The notes below the pieces were generated by a model that had not been told where the DNA came from, did no database searches, and worked only from the letters and a program-made list of their open reading frames with translations. Below are positions 1 through 8,590 of a stretch of DNA of 44,247 bases, in pieces (position 1 is the first letter of the stretch; each line of letters starts with the position of its first letter). The position numbers were made by a program, and so were the translations under genes. The DNA is from Hallella colorans (GTDB lineage Bacteria > Bacteroidota > Bacteroidia > Bacteroidales > Bacteroidaceae): the NCBI RefSeq assembly GCF_003096815.1, contig NZ_QENY01000025.1, forward strand, positions 1-44,247. The letters are read 5' to 3'.

Positions 1-147
1 GAAGTATGCGAACGGCTGTATATCAGCCCTCGTACCTTGCAGGACTATCGGGACAGGAAAGTTATCCCCTACACGCAATTCGCAGGGAAAATACTATACA
101 AGGCTTCGGATTTGGAGAAGTTATTAGAAGAAAATTCCATTGCGTAG
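1..147 (+). CDS. Helix-turn-helix DNA-binding protein, 3' end only
   Basis: Frame 1 is open from the first base and ends at TAG 145-147, leaving 48 residues of a gene that starts outside the window. The visible part reads VCERLYISPRTLQDYRDRK, then IPYTQFAGKILYKASDLEKLLEEN. The pattern of a short helix, SPRTLQ recognition helix, a basic turn, G-K-I-LY and a final D-LEKLL helix is that of the excisionase/MerR-like HTH_17 proteins that are very common on Bacteroidales conjugative transposons, where they act as recombination directionality factors or regulators. A terminator follows at 214-252. The family call is fairly secure; the specific role is inference. Confidence 0.75.
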   Translation, partial: EVCERLYISPRTLQDYRDRKVIPYTQFAGKILYKASDLEKLLEENSIA

Positions 148-213
148 ATGTTATGAAATATTTAAGGGAAAGATACAGCCTTAATTATAGAAATATTTTG
201 TAACATAATGTTT

Positions 214-252
214 GGGTCAGGAGGTATTTCTCCTTGACCTTTTCTTTTTTTT
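214..252 (+). terminator. Rho-independent terminator after the HTH gene
   Basis: A hairpin with arms GGTCAGGAG and CTCCTTGACC (one bulged base, loop GTATTT) is followed at once by TTTTC and then eight T. It lies 67 bp after the stop of the HTH gene, on the same strand, and isolates that gene from what follows. Confidence 0.8.
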
Positions 253-430
253 ATAGGAATGAAACACAGTGCCATCAAACGCATTAACAAACTTCTTTCT
301 TCGTAATTCTGTTTATATGTACCTAAAACGCAGTATTTTTCTCAGAAATCATACTAAAAACTTGGAAATGTCACACAAATTCCCTAAATTTACACCGTCT
401 AATTTAGTATAAACCCTTTTAATAAAGAAC
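253..430. other. AT-rich non-coding stretch, ancestral leader of the secreted-protein gene
   Basis: No credible gene is seen here. Before the IS inserted, this stretch lay directly upstream of the ATG at 1753, so the native promoter and 5' leader of the cargo cluster should be in it. It contains TAATTTAG near 400-407, a weak resemblance to the Bacteroidetes -7 box TAnnTTTG, without a convincing -33 element. It ends with AGAAC (426-430), the left copy of the IS target duplication. Confidence 0.5.
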
Positions 431-453
431 TTCACTACTGTCCGGTTAAATTT
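431..453 (+). repeat. IS left terminal inverted repeat
   Basis: It begins TTCACTACTGTCCGG and continues TTAAATTT. The last base overlaps the transposase stop codon (455-453 on the minus strand). Confidence 0.85.
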
Positions 454-1613
454 CACCAAAGCGAAAGTTGGCGGTCATTTTCCGAATTTTGATTAGTAAT
501 TGTTTTATCAAATAGTTCATTCAACGGAGTCCTCTCAAAGAGAACTTGTCCGATGACGTTAGAGAATATGTAAAGATTTTGCTTAATATGATACATCTTC
601 AAAGCAATAATAAGAAGCAGATAATCGCAGATAGCTATCCATATTTGCGTAAAGACTGCATTCTGTGTTGTTCCATAGAACGACTTGATATGCAAGTGCT
701 GCTTGATCCATTTGAAGAACGTCTCGATAGTCCAACGCTCTCGGTAGAGTTCTGCAATGGTAATTGCTGGAAGGATGAAGTCATTAGTCAGGAATCGATA
801 CACAACGTTCTGAGCATAGTCTTCATATGTAACCAATCGCAATACGTCTGGATATTTCTTGGCAGTAAGCAGACCCGTGAGACTGATTGTTTCATCAGAG
901 ATAACACCAGTCTGTCTATCAACCTCTCTTGTCTCGAAAACATTGTACTTCATATTATCCTTTGCTCGGGTAACAAAGTATGCATGTTGCTGTTGAAAGA
1001 TTCGGAACAGCCGATCAAAATCGACATATCCTTTATCCATAAGGTAATAGGCGCCTGTTTCGATAGGCAGCATATCCATAGCTTGGCTATCATGTACATT
1101 GCCAGGAGTAAGGAGAACAAAGTTAGGTATACTGTTCTTAACATCAACCAAGGTATGCATTTTGAATGCTCCTTTATCATGATGGAACTTTGCCCAAGGA
1201 CAAAGCTGCAGACAAATATTAATGGTACTACTGTCAAAAGCATAGACCATGTTGTCGATGTTCAGGCGGTAATAATCATCCTTATAAAGGGCCTTAGCTC
1301 TACCAGCAAGTATCATTGCATAGTCTTGATAAATACGCCAGTCTTTCTTTTCGTTCATATCAGCAAGAGTAGACTTTGGTATGATTTTCAACCCCGCATG
1401 GTACAATTTGGAGTTGAATGCAGTAAGTTGAGCTTCTATGCTTCGAAGACTTGCACTGCTAGTAAATTGAGCATAACTCATGACAAGAAACTGATCACGG
1501 CAAGTGCAACGTCTTGCGTGAAAATCCCCTCGATATCTGTCAACACATTTCCTGAGTTCGTAATCAGGGATGAGAGACATCAGTTGCGAGAGTACAGTGT
1601 TTCCTACATTCAT
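453..1613 (-). CDS. IS4-family DDE transposase with N-terminal DUF4372-like region
   Basis: It catalyses cut-and-paste movement of the surrounding IS. From ATG 1613 it is 386 residues, starting MNVGNTVLSQLMSLIPDYEL, which matches the usual start of this Bacteroidetes transposase group; the frame stays open upstream to 1691 but that part is AT-rich and lies near the IR. The N-terminal block (CRDQFLVMSYAQFTSSASLR) is the DUF4372-like region. The DDE core follows, with YAFDSSTINICL as the first Asp, YYLMDKGYVDFDRL as the second, and YRERWTIETFFKWIKQHL as the YREK-like signature with the catalytic Glu. No frameshift or internal stop is present, so it is probably active. The open frame on the opposite strand (546-1652) is a shadow. 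Confidence 0.93.
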   Translation of the reverse strand: MNVGNTVLSQLMSLIPDYELRKCVDRYRGDFHARRCTCRDQFLVMSYAQFTSSASLRSIEAQLTAFNSKLYHAGLKIIPKSTLADMNEKKDWRIYQDYAMILAGRAKALYKDDYYRLNIDNMVYAFDSSTINICLQLCPWAKFHHDKGAFKMHTLVDVKNSIPNFVLLTPGNVHDSQAMDMLPIETGAYYLMDKGYVDFDRLFRIFQQQHAYFVTRAKDNMKYNVFETREVDRQTGVISDETISLTGLLTAKKYPDVLRLVTYEDYAQNVVYRFLTNDFILPAITIAELYRERWTIETFFKWIKQHLHIKSFYGTTQNAVFTQIWIAICDYLLLIIALKMYHIKQNLYIFSNVIGQVLFERTPLNELFDKTITNQNSENDRQLSLW

Positions 1614-1722
1614 ATCCTGTGCTATCTTATATATGAGACAGTACAAAGATAAGGATTCAAATCGGAAAATTTTAAAATCGCTGTATATCATTGAAAATTA
1701 ACGAACTAAATGACAGTCTGGA

Positions 1723-1745
1723 AAATTTAACCGGACACTAGTGAA
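1723..1745 (-). repeat. IS right terminal inverted repeat
   Basis: It is the reverse complement of the left end except at one position (C/G at 438 against 1738). It ends three bases before the AGAAC target duplicate copy is complete and seven bases before the ATG at 1753. Confidence 0.85.
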
Positions 1746-1752
1746 AGAACTT

Positions 1753-4152
1753 ATGAAAAAAGGTATTACTACATTGTTAATTTTATTTGCAACAACAGTT
1801 GCTGCTTTCTCACAAAGTGTGGAGAGCATTAGTTATTACGAGAAGAATCCAAGCTTAGGTGGCGATGTGAAGATTCTCAAGTGTACAAAATCAATTACAG
1901 AGGCTCAGACTTTCACCACCTTTGAAGTCGAAGCTCCAGTTTCGGGGCTTCATTATGCCAACTTCTGGGTGTTAGGGACGAAGAAAGCAGATGGCACACT
2001 ATCTGTTTACAAAGTAATGGTAAACAACGAGTTGCAAGATGATGTCTTAGCCCCTGTGTCAAACGACTGGCAGGCGATAGGCTTGAAGAAGTCTTCAAAG
2101 GTGTTCCTGAGAAAAGGCAAGAACACCATCTCTATTGTTGGGACTGCTCCTGACGTTCCAGAGGTTGAATTTGTCAGACTTTCTAAGGATTTGGGAAATT
2201 CTACCATTTCGTCTCAAAATTACAATGACTATAAGGTAGAACTTAAGACCTTATCTCATGAGAATGCACTCAGTAATGCAGAACCGTCTTTGAATTTCTG
2301 TGGCAGAGACACATTGGCTATACCTTTGTTTGCAAAAGCAAGAAGTGTTTCCTACGACTCTCCTTTGTATGATTTTGAATACATTAGAAATTGCAAAATA
2401 AAGTACTCTTTTTTCAAGACAGTTTCTTTCCAGAGAGGACAGCAAATATTTATAGCGACAAACGGAATTGACAACTATGACCATGTTCTTGAGTTGTTCA
2501 GTGCAAACAATCCTGAGCGATACACATGGAATGCACATTCCAACAATCAATGCCTTGCTTCCTTGAATGTCAACATTCCTGAGACGGGACTTTACTACGT
2601 CAGAGTACGTTCATGGCTCAATGCCACAAGCGGACTTGCTAATGTCAATATCAACGGAGAAAATTATTACAGCAATGTCCCTTTGTTTAGTTTGGGAATA
2701 GTATGTAATCAAGGAACAGATCAAGTATATAACACTTTTGTATGCTCCAAGGGAGGTGATCCGATGGTTTGGATAGAATCTTACGGAAATCCATCTGGAA
2801 TTATCGCTTACAATGATGATTATCAAGGGAATGGAGACTTTGATTGGGGAAGATGGGCGCGAATTAACAAAAAGTACTCAGTAGCAGGCAATGCCGTTTT
2901 GTTGTCGCAGTACAGCTCTTATCAGCCAGAAGTTCTTTGCAATGTTTACATAAAATGTAAAAAAAGCAGCGTAAATAACGTTACATATGCTGGCTCTTTT
3001 CCTTACTTGAAGGAAGACGATGCGATTATGTCCGCTCCCGAGTCTCGAACCTATAACTGTATAAGCTGGTCTGGAGGAATAACATCCTATTGGGAATGGC
3101 CTCCTTCGACGCATTCTAACTTCTACGACCCTGACCCGTTGAGGGCTTTTGACAAATTCTATGCGTCAAGAGGACTTACAAGGGTTGGTGCAAATGCTGA
3201 AAACGGGACAGTTGCTTTATGGGCTATCGTGCGGAATGGAAAAAGAGAATATACACATGCTTCTGTTCGGGATGGGGCTGATGGCAATTTGCATGGATAT
3301 GACTGGGAAAGTAAGCCTGGTGCTTTGGCACGAACTTTCCATCCTAGAAACGGAGTGAGAGGTAATTCCTATGGGGAAATCGTAGAATATTACCGTAAAG
3401 ACACTTCGTTGGGAACAAAACCACAGTTAAGTGCCGATGCAAAAGTAGCACAGGTTTCGTTTACCGATTTGGAGCAAGGTCTCATTGAAAGCAGAATTGC
3501 CTTGCTGCCTGCTGGAACAGAAAGCAAGTTCAAGAGTTTAGTTGCACTTTGGGATAAGGATATAAACCAATCTCCTTATAGCAGTTTTGAACAATTAGGA
3601 GAATATGACAGTTATCGTCAGCTTAAATCTTATTGCGCATCTGTTCCGTCCAGTCAATTCTTGGTATATAAGGAACTGGGAGAAGGCAACATCTTTATGA
3701 CTAAACTGTTGGAAGATTTGGTACCACAAATTCCAACAATCAAAAAAGAGACAAAATTTGGGGCTAAGCCTGTGCTGACCGCTCCTGTGGTCATTACGGA
3801 AAGCGAGCTGGTTTCTCCTTATGCAAACACGATGCTATATGTGAAAGGATTGCTCAGCGGTATGGATTTAACTCCTGTGGTTCAAGAGGATTCAGCCAAT
3901 CCTACAAAAAATGGCAGCAGCTTTGGTGTAGAAGTCTCAGGGAACACTCTTAGCATAAGCTACACCCTTGAGAATGATTGTCAATTCTCGATGACTATAA
4001 CAGATGTTTATGGGCATGTTGTTACCTCTTATAAACAGAATAAGTACAAGGGTTCTTATTCATACAAGGCGACATTGCCTCATAGCGGTACATACGTTAT
4101 AAGTTATAGTGAAAATAACAAGACAAAACAGCAAAAGATAATCGTTGAATAA
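1753..4152 (+). CDS. Large secreted papain-like (DUF7689-type) protein with T9SS sorting domain
   Basis: The protein has 799 residues from ATG 1753; an in-frame GTG at 1741 lies inside the IS end and is not the native start. It opens with a signal peptide (MKKGITTLLILFATTVAAFSQ). Residues from about 25 to 420 look like beta-sandwich modules of unknown binding role. At 436 a Cys sits in YNCISWSGGITSYWEWPP, and a His at 502 lies in THASVR, followed by HGYDWESKPG. This NC-x-x-W plus H arrangement is that of the DUF7689/papain-like fold, so a thiol hydrolase activity is plausible but unproven. The last 75 residues (MTITDVYGHVV, then GTYVISYSENNKTKQQKIIVE with a terminal K-I-I-V) resemble a type A T9SS C-terminal sorting domain, implying export and surface attachment. 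It heads the cargo cluster and lies on the same strand as the radical SAM gene, 59 bp upstream. Confidence 0.72.
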   Translation: MKKGITTLLILFATTVAAFSQSVESISYYEKNPSLGGDVKILKCTKSITEAQTFTTFEVEAPVSGLHYANFWVLGTKKADGTLSVYKVMVNNELQDDVLAPVSNDWQAIGLKKSSKVFLRKGKNTISIVGTAPDVPEVEFVRLSKDLGNSTISSQNYNDYKVELKTLSHENALSNAEPSLNFCGRDTLAIPLFAKARSVSYDSPLYDFEYIRNCKIKYSFFKTVSFQRGQQIFIATNGIDNYDHVLELFSANNPERYTWNAHSNNQCLASLNVNIPETGLYYVRVRSWLNATSGLANVNINGENYYSNVPLFSLGIVCNQGTDQVYNTFVCSKGGDPMVWIESYGNPSGIIAYNDDYQGNGDFDWGRWARINKKYSVAGNAVLLSQYSSYQPEVLCNVYIKCKKSSVNNVTYAGSFPYLKEDDAIMSAPESRTYNCISWSGGITSYWEWPPSTHSNFYDPDPLRAFDKFYASRGLTRVGANAENGTVALWAIVRNGKREYTHASVRDGADGNLHGYDWESKPGALARTFHPRNGVRGNSYGEIVEYYRKDTSLGTKPQLSADAKVAQVSFTDLEQGLIESRIALLPAGTESKFKSLVALWDKDINQSPYSSFEQLGEYDSYRQLKSYCASVPSSQFLVYKELGEGNIFMTKLLEDLVPQIPTIKKETKFGAKPVLTAPVVITESELVSPYANTMLYVKGLLSGMDLTPVVQEDSANPTKNGSSFGVEVSGNTLSISYTLENDCQFSMTITDVYGHVVTSYKQNKYKGSYSYKATLPHSGTYVISYSENNKTKQQKIIVE

Positions 4153-4158
4153 TTCTTT

Positions 4159-4194
4159 TTCTCCGCATACCAAGTTAACTTGGTATGCGGAGAA
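4159..4194. repeat. Perfect 36-bp palindrome between cargo genes 1 and 2
   Basis: The palindrome is centred between 4176 and 4177; each arm includes CTCCGCATACCAAGTT or its complement, with no spacer. It starts six bases after the stop of the secreted-protein gene and ends 17 bases before the radical SAM start. No T run follows it on either strand, so it is not a standard intrinsic terminator. It could be an mRNA hairpin that protects or partly ends the first message, or a dimeric protein site. Confidence 0.8.
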
Positions 4195-4211
4195 TACTAT
4201 AAACATAATCA

Positions 4212-5273
4212 ATGTATAACGTTTTAGACTATCTCGTAACTGGAGGTGCATTTGTAAAAAACATAACAGTACCTACAGATAAGACTTTATCATCCTTGAT
4301 GATTTATTCCACATCACTTTGTCAGTCACGGTGTAAACATTGCTCTATTTGGAAAAAGCCAATAGAGCATTTGTCATTATCGGACATCATTCGGATAATG
4401 TCGAGCAAGTGCGTAACAAAACGGACAACCGTCGGTCTGGAGGGGGGGGAATTTATTTTACATCCTGAAGCTGATGCAATACTGAACTGGTTTCACAACA
4501 ACCATACAAACTACACCCTGCTATCAAATTGCCTTGCACCCTCTAAAGTTATCGAAGCTGTAAAGAAATACAAGCCCAAACATCTGTATATTTCCTTAGA
4601 TGGGAACAAGGAAACATATAAAACTCTAAGAGGGCGTGACGGATATGACAAGGTCATTCAGGTGGTGGAAAGCTGTAAGGACTTTGTTCCCATATCGTTC
4701 ATGTTCTGCCTTACTCCATGGAACACGTTTGAGGACATGGACTATGTTATTCAGCTTGCCAAACACTATAACATTGATGTCAGAATAGGCATTTACAATA
4801 CGATGGATTTCTTTGATACCACCGAGGACCTAATGGAGGTCGGAAATGACTACATAAAAAAGATTCCGCAATCTATCCATAAAACACAGGAAAATTTTGA
4901 CTTTGTGGCTCTGTACGATGAATGGAAAAAAGGAAATCTGCGCCTAAGATGCCACAGTATATACAATGAACTGGTAATCCATTCCAATGGGAATGTTCCC
5001 CTGTGCCAAAATCTGGATGTGATTCTCGGCAATGTTCACAACAATACTCTTGACGAAATCTTCAATTCACAAAGGACTGCTAAGATTCAATGTGAGTATT
5101 CCCATGACTGCAACAAATGCTGGATTAACTACCATCGTAAATTTGACATAATACTTCTCCGTGCAGCCGAGAGGTTTTTCCCTAAAAAACTTATCGAAGC
5201 GTTTTACGGGAAATATCAGTGGACTGCTGATGAAAAATGCACGTACCGCAAATATTTCAAAGGATTAATATAG
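4212..5273 (+). CDS. Radical SAM enzyme with SPASM/twitch-like C-terminal cluster domain
   Basis: It has 353 residues. The CX3CX2C motif that binds the SAM-cleaving 4Fe-4S cluster is C37-QSR-C41-KH-C44, and GLEGGEF near residue 76 is the GGE SAM-contact motif. The C-terminal part carries C247 with a Cx12Gx4C pattern ending at C265, then C294, C300 and C303 (CEYSHDCNKC), the arrangement expected for one or two auxiliary clusters. Such enzymes modify peptides or dehydrogenate or epimerise small substrates; the substrate cannot be read here. It is followed after 5 bp by an oxidoreductase and then metK, so these are surely co-transcribed. A start at 4212 is chosen because the residues before C37 fit the usual lead-in; an internal ATG codes for M30. 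Confidence 0.87.
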   Translation: MYNVLDYLVTGGAFVKNITVPTDKTLSSLMIYSTSLCQSRCKHCSIWKKPIEHLSLSDIIRIMSSKCVTKRTTVGLEGGEFILHPEADAILNWFHNNHTNYTLLSNCLAPSKVIEAVKKYKPKHLYISLDGNKETYKTLRGRDGYDKVIQVVESCKDFVPISFMFCLTPWNTFEDMDYVIQLAKHYNIDVRIGIYNTMDFFDTTEDLMEVGNDYIKKIPQSIHKTQENFDFVALYDEWKKGNLRLRCHSIYNELVIHSNGNVPLCQNLDVILGNVHNNTLDEIFNSQRTAKIQCEYSHDCNKCWINYHRKFDIILLRAAERFFPKKLIEAFYGKYQWTADEKCTYRKYFKGLI

Positions 5274-5278
5274 CCTAA

Positions 5279-6340
5279 ATGACAGACATTCAGAAAATCA
5301 TCAGACTTTACAAGCGCAGAAGGGATAATAAATATCTCTCCGACTGTTATGAGAAGAACTATGCTATAATTGGTTTTGGAAACCACACCATCCACAACCT
5401 TTTCCCCGTCATCCAATTTCTACAAGTCAACGTGAAGTATGTGTGCTGTTCTTCCACGAAAAAGGCAGAACTGATAGGGAAAAAATTCAAGGGCATAATA
5501 GGGACAACATCTATAAAGGATATTCTCAATGACGAGACAGTCGCAGGAGTGTTTGTGTCAGCCACACCTGCGTCACATTTTGAAATTGCATCAGAAGTTA
5601 TAAAATCGGGGAAATCTCTTTTTATAGAAAAACCTCCCTGTATGTGTTTAAAGGAACTAAACAGCCTTATTGACAAGCAAAGGTTATTTGGATTTAATAC
5701 CACAGTTGTCGGAATGCAAAAAAGACATTCTCCGCTTGTTTCCAGATTGAGAAAGGAAATAAAAGGCAGGGAATTAAATAGTTACAGCCTACGTTACCAA
5801 ACGGGATTGTACCCCGAAGGCAATGAGATATACGATTTGTTTATACACCCTATCGACTTGGTCGTTTTTCTTTTTGGAGGGGCTAAGATACTGGCGATGC
5901 ATAAAGTCAAAAGTACAAAAAAAGGTGGTGTGACCTACCTGCTGATGCTGGAACATGACAATATTATTGGTACTTTGGAATTATCCACACTTTATTCTTG
6001 GAAAGATGCTAGTGAAAATGTCAGAGTGAACACGCAGGACGGAACGTATGAAATAGACCAGATGGAGCGACTGTCATTTGTGCCATCAGTATGTACCATA
6101 GGTGGAGTACCAATCGAAAAAGTGCTCCCCACCAAATTATCCAACGAGTGTCTTTTATCAAGAAACAACTTCAATCCCATTTTGGCAAACAATCAGATTT
6201 ACACACAGGGATATTTTAACGAGATAAAGATGTTCGTGGAAATGACGGAAATGAAAAATGGTACAGCAGAAGAATATACGGATTTCATGACGCTGCGTTC
6301 CACATACGCTATATTAGAAGAATTAAACAATATAAGATAA
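5279..6340 (+). CDS. Gfo/Idh/MocA-family NAD(P)-dependent oxidoreductase
   Basis: It has 353 residues. A Rossmann motif is seen at [11 protein letters not shown] (glycines from residue 32) with the family EKP motif as EKPP at 117-120. The second-domain sequence [18 protein letters not shown] supplies the H-x2-D element typical of the family's active site. The family oxidises or reduces hydroxyl groups of sugars, inositols and related molecules with NAD(P). A 26-residue extension precedes the Rossmann fold. It sits 5 bp after the radical SAM gene and 4 bp before metK. Pairing a radical SAM/twitch enzyme with this family recalls aminocyclitol and sugar tailoring, which is inference only. Confidence 0.85.
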   Translation: MTDIQKIIRLYKRRRDNKYLSDCYEKNYAIIGFGNHTIHNLFPVIQFLQVNVKYVCCSSTKKAELIGKKFKGIIGTTSIKDILNDETVAGVFVSATPASHFEIASEVIKSGKSLFIEKPPCMCLKELNSLIDKQRLFGFNTTVVGMQKRHSPLVSRLRKEIKGRELNSYSLRYQTGLYPEGNEIYDLFIHPIDLVVFLFGGAKILAMHKVKSTKKGGVTYLLMLEHDNIIGTLELSTLYSWKDASENVRVNTQDGTYEIDQMERLSFVPSVCTIGGVPIEKVLPTKLSNECLLSRNNFNPILANNQIYTQGYFNEIKMFVEMTEMKNGTAEEYTDFMTLRSTYAILEELNNIR

Positions 6341-6344
6341 AAAG

Positions 6345-7604
6345 ATGAGACATTTATTTACATCGGAGTCCGTTTCAGAAGGACATCCCGATAAGATTTC
6401 AGACCAGATTTCAGATGCGTTGCTTGACTATTTCCTTGCTTATGACAGAAATGCTCACTGTGCAATAGAAACATTCGTAACGACGGGGCAGGTGGTCATT
6501 ATGGGTGAAGTGCGTTCCAGTACATACATCGACCTTCAGAATGTTGCCCGCGAAACAATAAACAAGGCTGGTTACACAAAAGCTGAATATCAGTTTGACG
6601 GTGATTCATGCGGTATCCTCACGGCTATTCACGAGCAGAGCGATGATATAAACAGAGGCGTTTCCAATAAAGATACGGACGAACAGGGTGCAGGAGACCA
6701 AGGTATGATGTTCGGCTATGCTACCAATGAAACCGAAAATTATATGCCAGTTTCTCTTGATTTGGCACATCTCATTATGAGAACACTCTCCGACATACGC
6801 AAGGAGGGCAAGGAAATGACTTATTTACGCCCCGATGCAAAAAGTCAGGTAACAATAGAATACACCGAGAACAAAAAACCTCTGCGCATTGACACAATAG
6901 TGGTAAGTACTCAGCATGACGATTTTGACGTGGACGACAAGAAGATGCTGGACAAGATTAAGAACGATGTGATTAACATTCTTATGCCTCGTGTCATTTC
7001 CCAATGTGATTCCAAAATACAAAAGCTGTTCAACAGTAACATAAAGTATCTTGTAAATCCAACAGGAAAATTTGTTATAGGAGGTCCGCATGGGGATACG
7101 GGGCTTACTGGGCGAAAAATAATTGTGGATACATATGGGGGACGAGGAGCACATGGCGGAGGTGCTTTCTCTGGAAAGGATCCAAGCAAGGTAGATCGCA
7201 GTGCTGCTTATATGGCACGATATATTGCCAAAAATATGGTAGCAGCAGGGGTTGCGGATGAAATTCTTGTGCAGCTGGCTTATGCCATCGGTGTGGCTGC
7301 TCCTGTCAGCGTATCGGTTGATACATATGGACACAATAATGTCGGAATGTCGGACGGAGAAATTGCACAGAAGATTTTTGAAATGTTCGACCTGCGCCCT
7401 AAAGCCATTGAAAGGCAGCTTAAACTAAACCAGCCGATGTACACGGAAACGGCAGCCTATGGTCACATGGGACGGAAAAATGAAGTTGTGAACAAAACAT
7501 TTACAAGCAGGTATCATGGAACAAAAAACATTCAGGTGGAATTGTTTACATGGGAGAAATTAGACATGGTGGATACGATAAAAGATAGTTTCCGCATAAA
7601 ATAA
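6345..7604 (+). CDS. metK: S-adenosylmethionine synthetase
   Basis: It makes SAM from methionine and ATP. The 419-residue frame is full length and starts with the conserved [20 protein letters not shown]. It has [15 protein letters not shown] (the ATP/Met loop), [13 protein letters not shown], and the glycine-rich loop [20 protein letters not shown] with catalytic Lys, Asp and His residues present. MetK is normally an essential single-copy housekeeping enzyme, so a copy inside a tight operon with a radical SAM enzyme (gap 4 bp before, 9 bp after) next to mobile DNA is probably an extra, dedicated one. All motifs look intact, so it should be active. Confidence 0.95.
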   Translation: MRHLFTSESVSEGHPDKISDQISDALLDYFLAYDRNAHCAIETFVTTGQVVIMGEVRSSTYIDLQNVARETINKAGYTKAEYQFDGDSCGILTAIHEQSDDINRGVSNKDTDEQGAGDQGMMFGYATNETENYMPVSLDLAHLIMRTLSDIRKEGKEMTYLRPDAKSQVTIEYTENKKPLRIDTIVVSTQHDDFDVDDKKMLDKIKNDVINILMPRVISQCDSKIQKLFNSNIKYLVNPTGKFVIGGPHGDTGLTGRKIIVDTYGGRGAHGGGAFSGKDPSKVDRSAAYMARYIAKNMVAAGVADEILVQLAYAIGVAAPVSVSVDTYGHNNVGMSDGEIAQKIFEMFDLRPKAIERQLKLNQPMYTETAAYGHMGRKNEVVNKTFTSRYHGTKNIQVELFTWEKLDMVDTIKDSFRIK

Positions 7605-7613
7605 TTAGGGACG

Positions 7614-8252
7614 ATGATAAGGACTAAGGGACTCTCTGTCATGTTGCTTATTTTGGAATTGCTTTTGGGACTCGTGGAATTTCTTTGTCTCTCCGGGTGT
7701 GGAAACGACAGGGAAGAATATGAGTACATCTATTACCCTGAAGGCACTTCATGGAAAGAAATAGTGACAGACCCTTTCCGTCCTTTTTTCTATCAGATTT
7801 ATCTATATACTGTCAGGGAAGACACCATCATTAAGGGAGACGAATACAGGAAAGTTTATGTAAATGGCAAGAAAAATGCCGTTTTCTACCTCCACGAGCA
7901 GGGAAAACAAATTTTTTATTACGACAAGTTCATTCCCAAACCCTTACTTGTCTATGATTTTGAATGGAAAATAGGCAAGCCTGTTTCAGCATTTTTGGTT
8001 GATGACAGAAGTTTCCATATAATTGATACCATCAGGCAAATCAGCAGAGAAAAGTTGTCGCTTCATCAGGAATACAAATACATAGACACTCCGCTGGGCA
8101 GATATGTAAACTCTATAGGATTTGTTGACCAATCTCTCTTTCCGTATTCGATGTCCAAAGCAAGGGAAGGTTTCATTATTAAGACAATATATTTTGAGCG
8201 AGGGGAAAATGAGATGTTTAGTAACCATAATTACGACTATTTGTGGCAATAG
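7614..8252 (+). CDS. Hypothetical lipoprotein of the radical SAM cluster
   Basis: It has 212 residues. The N-terminus is a hydrophobic signal ending in a lipobox, CLSGC, with the acylated Cys at 29, followed by an acidic stretch NDREEYEYIYY. The rest is soluble and rich in beta-strand, with many aromatic residues (DPFRPFFYQIYLYTV). I do not recognise a domain. It begins 9 bp after metK, so it is the last gene of the cargo operon, and a terminator lies 157 bp downstream. Its place suggests an envelope partner of the secreted protein or of the product made by the enzymes. Function is unknown. Confidence 0.7.
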   Translation: MIRTKGLSVMLLILELLLGLVEFLCLSGCGNDREEYEYIYYPEGTSWKEIVTDPFRPFFYQIYLYTVREDTIIKGDEYRKVYVNGKKNAVFYLHEQGKQIFYYDKFIPKPLLVYDFEWKIGKPVSAFLVDDRSFHIIDTIRQISREKLSLHQEYKYIDTPLGRYVNSIGFVDQSLFPYSMSKAREGFIIKTIYFERGENEMFSNHNYDYLWQ

Positions 8253-8365
8253 AATTGTTGCCTTCAAGGAATATGCACGACAGCTAAGAAAAACCTTCTT
8301 GTATTTGTCAATCTTATCTACATAGCCATATCCGAAAGTTCACAATCCTCTCTCTCCGCTTTAGG

Positions 8366-8469
8366 TACTCTGAAATGAACATCAGAGAGAAATCTAAGAA
8401 AATCGTAAGTATCATAGCTACAAGTAGTTATGATACTTTTCTTTTATACCCATCCCAAATTTCAGAGTA
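8366..8469. repeat. 11-bp inverted repeat flanking the terminator
   Basis: TACTCTGAAAT at 8366-8376 and its exact complement at 8459-8469 enclose the terminator hairpin at 8409-8445. The spacing of about 80 bp suggests a protein-binding pair or a larger folded RNA. Confidence 0.55.
8409..8445 (+). terminator. Strong rho-independent terminator of the cargo operon
   Basis: A 13-bp stem (GTATCATAGCTAC pairing with GTAGTTATGATAC, one G-U pair, loop AA) is followed by TTTTCTTTT. It is the first terminator after the metK/lipoprotein genes. Confidence 0.82.
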
Positions 8470-8508
8470 TGCACGGAGGGGGCAGAAACTCCCAAAATGC
8501 TCTAAAAA

Positions 8509-8590
8509 GGCTACAATCAGGCTACACATTTTCAAGGCAAAATAAAAATGTAGCCAAGAGTACATACAGAGTACATAAGGAGTATGCGTA
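8509..8590. repeat. Phased repeats upstream of int, candidate arm sites of the attachment region
   Basis: Two sets are seen. GGCTACA occurs directly at 8509-8515 and 8520-8526 (11 bp apart) and inverted at 8549-8555. An 11-bp unit, GAGTACATACA, is repeated three times in tandem at 8558, 8569 and 8580 (the third degenerate, GAGTATGCGTA). One-helical-turn spacing beside an integrase gene is typical of integrase or excisionase arm sites. The crossover core itself is not identified. Confidence 0.55.

Larger units (their letters stand above)
431..1745 (-). mobile_element. Complete IS4-type insertion sequence, 1315 bp
   Basis: The ends are inverted repeats of at least 23 bp with one mismatch. The inner 15 bases, TGTCCGGTTAAATTT (439-453) and its complement (1723-1737), match perfectly, and the outer part reads TTCACTA at 431-437 with its complement at 1739-1745. 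The flanks carry a direct repeat AGAAC at 426-430 and 1746-1750, the expected target duplication (AGAACTT is also shared, so the exact end could shift by two bases). The single transposase gene fills the element on the minus strand. Intact ends, duplication and reading frame suggest a recent insertion. It separates the downstream cargo cluster from its original leader. Confidence 0.88.

Noticed and set aside
546..1652. 368-codon open frame on the plus strand inside the IS
   Set aside because: It is the antisense shadow of the transposase; its translation is cysteine-rich and has no domain pattern.
4159..4194. The palindrome as an intrinsic terminator
   Set aside because: No T run follows on either strand; listed as a repeat instead.
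6825..7334. Minus-strand frames of 169 and 92 codons inside metK
   Set aside because: These are shadows of the strongly conserved metK frame.
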